NCBI RefSeq assembly: GCF_004963255.1
Contig: NZ_SUGA01000004.1
Location: forward strand, 124,001 to 188,000
Direction of reading: 5' to 3'
Source: Mesorhizobium sp.
Lineage (GTDB): Bacteria; Pseudomonadota; Alphaproteobacteria; Rhizobiales; Rhizobiaceae
Length of the DNA stretch: 64,000 nt
The position numbers and the translations under genes are program-made. This document shows, one piece after another, positions 59,351-64,000 of this stretch; position 1 is the stretch's first letter; every line of letters starts with the position of its first letter. A model generated the notes under the pieces. That model was not told where the DNA came from. It made no database searches and saw nothing but the letters and a program-made list of their open reading frames with translations.

Positions 59351-60630
59351 GGCTGATCCAACGGATTGTCGAAATCGATGACGAAACGCAGAAGCAGCCG
59401 GATCGCCTGATCGAGGTCGGCGATCTCCATCGCCTCGTTCGGGTTGTGGCTGCCGTTCTCGTTGCGCACGAAGAGCATCGCGGTCGGAATGCCGGCGCCG
59501 GCGAAGGTCGCCGCGTCGTGCCCGGCTCCGCTCGGCACATGCGGCGCGTTTATTCGCAGCTCGATGGCGGCACGATCCAGGCCCGCGATCAGCGCCGGTG
59601 ACATCGTCGCCGGCTCCCAAGTGAAACGCTGCCCGAGTTCGAACGCCACGCCCCGCCTGGCGCTGACTTCAGCGAGAATAGTCCGAAGCCGCGCCTCGAC
59701 ACGTTCGAGAACCGTCGCTTCGGCGCTGCGCACATCCAGCGTGAAGCCAAGCTCGCCCAGAACCCGGCTGCCGCCATGCTGCGTGGGATCGGATTGTACA
59801 CGGCCGAAGGTGATCGTCGCCTCATGCCCTGCACGTTCGAGCGCATCCCATTCGATCTCAAGCGCGGCGACCAGATCGGCAAAGCCAAGCACGGCATCAT
59901 GCCGGGCGAAGCGCGGCTCGGCGCCGGAATGGGCGTAGGCGCCAAGGCATTTGGCGTCGACATAGCGGAACCCGCCGGCAATGCCGGTGACGATGCCGAC
60001 CGGCGCGCCAGCGGCGACGAGCCGCGGTCCCTGCTCGATATGCACTTCGACAAAGGCCGCGATCCGGCCGGCATCGATGCCCGGCACGCCACGTCGCACG
60101 GCATCAGGTTCGAACCCTTCCTCGCGCATGTGTTCGGCCAGCGTGCGGCCGCTGTCGGATCGTTTTGCTTCAAGCCCCTCCGGATCGAGCAAGCCAAGAG
60201 CCGCCTGGCTGCCCGGGTAGGACAGTGGAAACCAGACGGCTTCCTCGGCGCGCGTGGCCAACGCGATGAGATCACGGTGCAATCGGACGCCTTGAGCCAT
60301 CAGTTCCGCCATCAGGGCAAGGCCCGCCACAACGCCGGCGGCGCCGTCGAAATTGCCGCCATGCGCCACGCTGTCGAGATGTGAACCAATGACGATTGCC
60401 GGCAGGTCCGGATTGCGACCACTGAGCGTCAAATAGAGATTGCCGGCGGCATCGGTGCGCGCAACCGCGCCAAGCTTTTGCGCTTCCTCGCGCACCAGAC
60501 CGTGAGCAAAGCGCTCGCCTGATCCATAGGCGACGCGCGTGACGCCTGGCGCGTCGGCCGTGGCTTCAGCGAGCACATTCAGGATGCGCCCCGCCAGTGC
60601 GCCTCCGGCCGTCAGGACGGCGCTGTTCAT
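59347..60630 (-). CDS. M20-family amidohydrolase (N-carbamoyl-L-amino acid hydrolase/allantoate amidohydrolase type)
   Basis: A 427-aa zinc-dependent hydrolase of the HyuC/AmaB/AllC group. Metal ligands are visible in IGSHLDSVAHGGNFDG (His and Asp), ATRAEEAVWF (Glu pair), FVEVHIEQGPRL (His) and VPSGAGHDAATFAG (His). The dimer domain has GIAGGFRYVDAKCLGAYAHSG. Such enzymes remove the carbamoyl group from N-carbamoyl amino acids or allantoate. With a PuuE-type ring opener at 39988, allantoate is one candidate; N-carbamoyl amino acids from hydantoins is another. It overlaps both neighbours by 4 bp. Confidence 0.87.
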   Translation of the reverse strand: MNSAVLTAGGALAGRILNVLAEATADAPGVTRVAYGSGERFAHGLVREEAQKLGAVARTDAAGNLYLTLSGRNPDLPAIVIGSHLDSVAHGGNFDGAAGVVAGLALMAELMAQGVRLHRDLIALATRAEEAVWFPLSYPGSQAALGLLDPEGLEAKRSDSGRTLAEHMREEGFEPDAVRRGVPGIDAGRIAAFVEVHIEQGPRLVAAGAPVGIVTGIAGGFRYVDAKCLGAYAHSGAEPRFARHDAVLGFADLVAALEIEWDALERAGHEATITFGRVQSDPTQHGGSRVLGELGFTLDVRSAEATVLERVEARLRTILAEVSARRGVAFELGQRFTWEPATMSPALIAGLDRAAIELRINAPHVPSGAGHDAATFAGAGIPTAMLFVRNENGSHNPNEAMEIADLDQAIRLLLRFVIDFDNPLDQP

Positions 60631-61787
60631 GAGGCAACCTTGCCGGCTTCGGGCGCGACATCACGCAGCCGGTGCGGTGTAAGATCGTCCAGCGACACGC
60701 CTTGTCTGGCGACATCGTCCGGCAGGCCGCCGCCGGCGATCAGGCTGGCGCAGACGCGCGACAGCGCCGGCGAGGTCTTGATGCCGTAGCCGCCCTGCCC
60801 GACCAGCCAGACAAAGTCCGGAAACTCGTCATCCGGCCCGACCACCGGTGAGCCGTCGGAAACGAATGTCCGCAAGCCCGCCCAGGAGCGCGAGACGCGC
60901 TGCACTTCGATCGTGGTCGCCCGTTCGAGGCGCTCAGCGCCGATCGCAACATCGATGTCTTCCGCAAAGGCATCCATCGGCTCCGACGGCGTGGCATCGG
61001 CCGGCGAGATGAACAACTGCCCGGCATCCGGCTTGAAATAGAATTCCGCGCCGACGTCGTTGACCAGAGGCCAGTCGGCAATGTCGACACCTGCGGGTGC
61101 CGGAATGTTGAAGGCGGTGCGGCGCTTCGGCTGCAGCCCGACCGGACGCACGCCCGCCATCGCCGCGATCTCGTCGCCCCAGGCGCCGGCCGCATTGACG
61201 ATCAGCGGCGCAAGGAAGGGTCCCGCTTCCGTCTCGACCCGCCACTGTCCGCCCTGCCTGCCGATGCCTCTGACACCAGCCTTGGTGACGATGCGCGCGC
61301 CCCGCGCCCGCGCGCCGCGCAGAAAACCCTGGTGCAAACCGTTGACGTCAATATCCATCGAATGCGGTTCGATGTAAGCGCCGGCAAGGTAGTCCCGGCG
61401 CAGCACCGGCACGCGCACGATCGCCTCGTCCGGCGTCATCGCAACGATCGACGGCACCAGCACCTGCGCTGCCGCCAGATCCTCGCGCAACAGGTCCAGC
61501 TGATCGGCGCGTGCCACTGTGATCATGCCGCGCTTGCTGAGCAGCGGATAGTCGCTGAAACCCGCAGGCGGCTCAGTCAGGAAGGTGCGGCTGGCCAGCA
61601 CGATGCGGCGGATGACGCCGTTGCCGTAATTCTCGGTGAAGCTAGCCGCCGAACGCCCCGTGGTATGGTAACCGCAATGGCTCTCCCGCTCGAGCAGCAC
61701 GACCTTCCTGTCGCGCGAAATCTCGTACGCGGCACCGGCGCCGGCCATGCCGCCGCCGATGATGATGATTTCGGTCTGCTCGCTCAT
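60627..61787 (-). CDS. FAD-dependent oxidoreductase, D-amino-acid/glycine oxidase type
   Basis: A 386-aa DAO-fold flavoprotein. It begins EIIIIGGGMAGAGAAYEISR with the FAD-binding loop, has HCGYHTTGRSAASFTENYG (the segment near the flavin), a substrate domain with AGAYIEPHSMDIDV and the C-terminal WLVGQGGYGIKTSPALSRV that closes the FAD site. Relatives oxidise D-amino acids, glycine or N-methyl amino acids. It overlaps the amidohydrolase gene by 4 bp (ATGA) and lies 18 bp after the iron-sulfur gene, so its electrons may pass to that protein. The exact substrate is not known. Confidence 0.87.
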   Translation of the reverse strand: MSEQTEIIIIGGGMAGAGAAYEISRDRKVVLLERESHCGYHTTGRSAASFTENYGNGVIRRIVLASRTFLTEPPAGFSDYPLLSKRGMITVARADQLDLLREDLAAAQVLVPSIVAMTPDEAIVRVPVLRRDYLAGAYIEPHSMDIDVNGLHQGFLRGARARGARIVTKAGVRGIGRQGGQWRVETEAGPFLAPLIVNAAGAWGDEIAAMAGVRPVGLQPKRRTAFNIPAPAGVDIADWPLVNDVGAEFYFKPDAGQLFISPADATPSEPMDAFAEDIDVAIGAERLERATTIEVQRVSRSWAGLRTFVSDGSPVVGPDDEFPDFVWLVGQGGYGIKTSPALSRVCASLIAGGGLPDDVARQGVSLDDLTPHRLRDVAPEAGKVAS

Positions 61788-61805
61788 CGATCCCCCAAAA
61801 ATTGC

Positions 61806-63089
61806 TCAGCGCGGCATCGCAGGCGGCTCGCCAAGGCGGCCGCGCCTGGCACGATCCCGGGCGCCTCGGCCTTCAGCCAGATTCTCGGCCGGCGAATTCT
61901 GCGCGGCGCAATCCCGCAATGCCAGACCGGTAACAGAAGGCACCGGCTTGCCGGCGATTGCCATGCCTGTCAGCCGAGCCCAGACGGCGCGCCGCTTGCG
62001 CACCTGATGCGACTGCAATTCGCTGATCTCGGCAATGTTGCTCTCGCGCTTGATCTCCAGCGCGCCAGCCTCGACGGCCGCATCGAACAGCTCCAGCCCG
62101 CGCTTCGTGCGAACTATGATGCCGTTGAGCGGTTCATCCTCGACCGCCGGTCCGCCGTTCAGCCAGGCATCCGACACCGCGATATCCGCCACGTGTCCGA
62201 TCGCATCGGGGCAGATCTTGCAGCGCGGCTGAATCATCCATTTGTCCTCGTCTTCCCACAGCTGCCGGTAGCTGATCTCGAAGGCGCGGCCGTCCTCGGT
62301 TTCGATGCGATTGAGGCCTGGGTTGCCGTGCCCCCGGTAGCGGAAGAGAGACAACTCGTCCTCGCGGAGGCCAAAACGGTGCAGCACCTGCTCCGACTTG
62401 GTCAGGTCCGAGGCGCCGCCGCAGACGAAGGCGAGCGCGTAGCGCATGCGCTCGTCGACGCGGGGATCGAGACGCGCCAGATTGCGCACGGCGGTGATGT
62501 CACAAGGCTTGGCGATCAGTGCGAAGGGCTCGCCACGGTCGAGGACGTCATTGAAATCCACCAGCGTCGCCGCCGGCCCATAGCGCGAGCCGGCGCCTTC
62601 GAGCACGGAGGCAGCATCGAAGCTCAGCTGGCGTTCCGTACGCATCGGCATGGATTGCGAGGCCGCGACATGCAGCACGAACTTGACGCGTCCCGAGCTG
62701 AGCAGGAACTGTCCAAGCGCCGTCTGTGTGCCGCCGCCGGAGCCGACGAACCGGACCATAGGGTCAGCCGCGCGACCGAGTACAAGCCGTTCGACGGGTC
62801 CCCAGACCGTGTCCGTCAACGTGGCGTCATTCATCTGCGCGGGTGGCGGACCGGCGATGCGCGTTCCCGGGCACACGGCGTTGATCCTCGCCAATGTCGG
62901 CTTGTCCAATGCCCGCAACGCCATCGGCCTCTCGCGTCCTTCCGGCGTCATCACCATCTCGACGTCGCGCCCGGCCATCGACCGGCAGAGGCCGCAGCCG
63001 ATGCAAAGACCGTTCTCGACGATCTCGCCAAGCGTCAGCGGATCGGCCGCGAGCGGCGCCTGGCTGCAACTGGTCTCAATCGGGCCCAT
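61806..63089 (-). CDS. F420-hydrogenase/dehydrogenase beta-subunit-like iron-sulfur protein
   Basis: A 427-aa protein of the FrhB/FdhB family. The N-terminus has one ferredoxin-like [4Fe-4S] motif, LCIGCGLCRSM with a distant AVCPGTR cysteine. The middle has GSGGGTQTALGQFLL, FALIAKPCDITAVRNLA and AFVCGGASDLTK, and another cysteine set PRCKICPDAIG, typical of FrhB flavin/Fe-S proteins. Rhizobia lack F420-dependent methanogenesis, so it probably moves electrons between the adjacent oxidoreductase and a carrier, or activates a corrinoid enzyme. It starts 6 bp after the nitrilase-type gene. The C-terminal tail is Arg-rich. Confidence 0.82.
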   Translation of the reverse strand: MGPIETSCSQAPLAADPLTLGEIVENGLCIGCGLCRSMAGRDVEMVMTPEGRERPMALRALDKPTLARINAVCPGTRIAGPPPAQMNDATLTDTVWGPVERLVLGRAADPMVRFVGSGGGTQTALGQFLLSSGRVKFVLHVAASQSMPMRTERQLSFDAASVLEGAGSRYGPAATLVDFNDVLDRGEPFALIAKPCDITAVRNLARLDPRVDERMRYALAFVCGGASDLTKSEQVLHRFGLREDELSLFRYRGHGNPGLNRIETEDGRAFEISYRQLWEDEDKWMIQPRCKICPDAIGHVADIAVSDAWLNGGPAVEDEPLNGIIVRTKRGLELFDAAVEAGALEIKRESNIAEISELQSHQVRKRRAVWARLTGMAIAGKPVPSVTGLALRDCAAQNSPAENLAEGRGARDRARRGRLGEPPAMPR

Positions 63090-63095
63090 TCGATG

Positions 63096-64000
63096 TCAGA
63101 CCGGATCCGAGATGCGTTTGTACTGGTCGGGGCGGCGATAGAGCGCGAAGTTGAAGTTCACTTTCCGGCAAGTCTCGATCAGATCGAGATCGGCGCGATG
63201 GACGATCACCTCGTCGTCGAGCGACATCGCCTGCGCGGCAATCTCGCCGGTCGGCGCGATGATGCAGGAGCCGCCAATCAGCGCCTGGCCGTCTTCCAGC
63301 CCGGCCTTGGCGGCGGCGCCGATCCAGAGCGTGTTCTGGTATGCCCCGGCCTGCATCGGCAGGTGGTTGTGAAACATGCGTAGATGCGCCAGCGCCGGCG
63401 CCTCGTCGAGCAGCAGCGGCGTGTTGTAGCCGAGCAGCGCCACCTCGGCGCCGTTGAGGCACAGCATGCGATAGGTTTCGGGCCAGCGGCGGTCGTTGCA
63501 GATGGCAAGGCCGACACGAACGCCGCGATAGTCGTAGACCGGAAAGCCGAGATTGCCGGGTTCAAAGTAACGTCGTTCGAGATGCGTGGTGGTGCCCGCT
63601 TCCGGCTCGCTCGACCCCGGCACATGCATCTTGCGATAGCGGCCGATGAAGGCGCCATCCGGCCCGACCAGGTCCATGGTGTTGAAATGGCGCGTGCGGC
63701 CCTCTTCCTGCGTTAGCTCGCAGTAGCCTAGCGCGAAGCCGACTTTAAGGCGCGCGGCCGCATCGTAGAGTCGCTGCGTTTCCGGCCCCGGCATCGAGGC
63801 TTCGAAGAAGGCGTCTATCTCGGCCTGGTCGTCGATGCGCCAGCGCGGGAAGAAAGTGGTCAGCGCCATTTCGGGAAACACCGCGATCTCGGCGCCGGAA
63901 GCCGCTGCCTTTTCCAGCAGATGCACCAGGCGCCCGACCGTCTCGGCGCGCGTGGCGCTACGCTGGATCGGGCCGGTCTGGCATACGGCGATGGTCAGGC
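63096..64000 (-). CDS. N-carbamoyl-D-amino-acid hydrolase, nitrilase superfamily (cut by window edge)
   Basis: At least 301 residues of a nitrilase-fold amidase; the frame is open to the window end, where it reads LTIAVCQTGPIQRSATRAET, so only a few N-terminal residues are missing. The Glu-Lys-Cys triad is clear: Glu in AVFPEMALTTFFPRW, Lys in YRKMHVPGSSEP and Cys in LAICNDRRWPETYRMLC, the signature of D-carbamoylases. NTPLLLDEAPALAHLRMFHN also fits. The enzyme turns N-carbamoyl-D-amino acids into D-amino acid, CO2 and ammonia. It is the first gene visible of the minus-strand operon and feeds the oxidase encoded two genes downstream. Confidence 0.92.
   Translation of the reverse strand, partial: LTIAVCQTGPIQRSATRAETVGRLVHLLEKAAASGAEIAVFPEMALTTFFPRWRIDDQAEIDAFFEASMPGPETQRLYDAAARLKVGFALGYCELTQEEGRTRHFNTMDLVGPDGAFIGRYRKMHVPGSSEPEAGTTTHLERRYFEPGNLGFPVYDYRGVRVGLAICNDRRWPETYRMLCLNGAEVALLGYNTPLLLDEAPALAHLRMFHNHLPMQAGAYQNTLWIGAAAKAGLEDGQALIGGSCIIAPTGEIAAQAMSLDDEVIVHRADLDLIETCRKVNFNFALYRRPDQYKRISDPV

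Noticed and set aside
61332..63383. 683-codon plus-strand open frame opposite the oxidase and FrhB-like genes
   Set aside because: It spans two real genes and their junction on the other strand, which no single real gene would do; shadow of high GC.

Overview
The window is a GC-rich alphaproteobacterial chromosome segment, most likely from Mesorhizobium or a close relative in the Phyllobacteriaceae. The evidence is the housekeeping content and order (argS-dgt-erpA-xthA, exoR-ilvD, valS-popZ-tolC-pcm), the presence of exoR (a rhizobial exopolysaccharide regulator), and a palindromic intergenic repeat of the kind common in Mesorhizobium. The genus is an inference from content and was not tested by alignment.

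Positions 1-15459 are ordinary core genome: arginyl-tRNA synthetase (cut by the window edge), a dGTPase-like HD hydrolase, an A-type Fe-S carrier, exonuclease III, ExoR, dihydroxy-acid dehydratase, a FadL-type porin, valyl-tRNA synthetase, PopZ, TolC, an isoaspartyl methyltransferase, tRNA-Cys and tRNA-Asn.

Positions 15446-37740 form a 22.3-kb integrated element in the 3' end of tRNA-Asn(GTT). It is bounded by an exact 15-bp direct repeat and starts with a tyrosine integrase. It carries a lambda-O-like replication initiator gene with two striking cis features: interleaved inverted repeats (A-B-A'-B') ending 7 nt before its start codon, and four palindromic direct repeats inside the coding sequence that recur in two reading frames. 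It also carries an XRE-ImmA/IrrE regulator pair, a serine recombinase, an exported trio (pesticin-like muramidase, trypsin-like protease, collagen-like protein) and a dense set of candidate defence genes. These are an ApeA-type HEPN protein, a TIR-like/PD-(D/E)XK fusion followed by a second PD-(D/E)XK protein, and a five-gene unit of adenine methyltransferase, SF2 helicase, GIY-YIG protein, small protein and DarT-like ADP-ribosyltransferase. No capsid, terminase, relaxase or conjugation genes were seen.

Positions 38095-64000 return to chromosomal sequence dominated by a nitrogen-compound catabolic region. An aminotransferase and a PuuE-type allantoinase are followed on the opposite strand by an SMP-30 lactonase, a dimethylglycine/sarcosine dehydrogenase, an orphan family-5 solute-binding protein and a LysR regulator. 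Divergent from lysR runs a plus-strand operon: MmgE/PrpD, soxBDAG, a DapA-family aldolase, a D-2-hydroxyacid dehydrogenase, a non-pyrrolysine MttB-family methyltransferase and an N-acyl-D-amino-acid deacylase. A converging minus-strand operon encodes an N-carbamoyl-D-amino-acid hydrolase (cut by the window edge), an F420-hydrogenase-beta-like iron-sulfur protein, a D-amino-acid-type oxidase, an M20 amidohydrolase and an isochorismatase-fold hydrolase. Together they suggest stripping of N-acyl, N-carbamoyl and N-methyl groups from amino acids down to glycine-type products; the actual substrate is not shown by the sequence.
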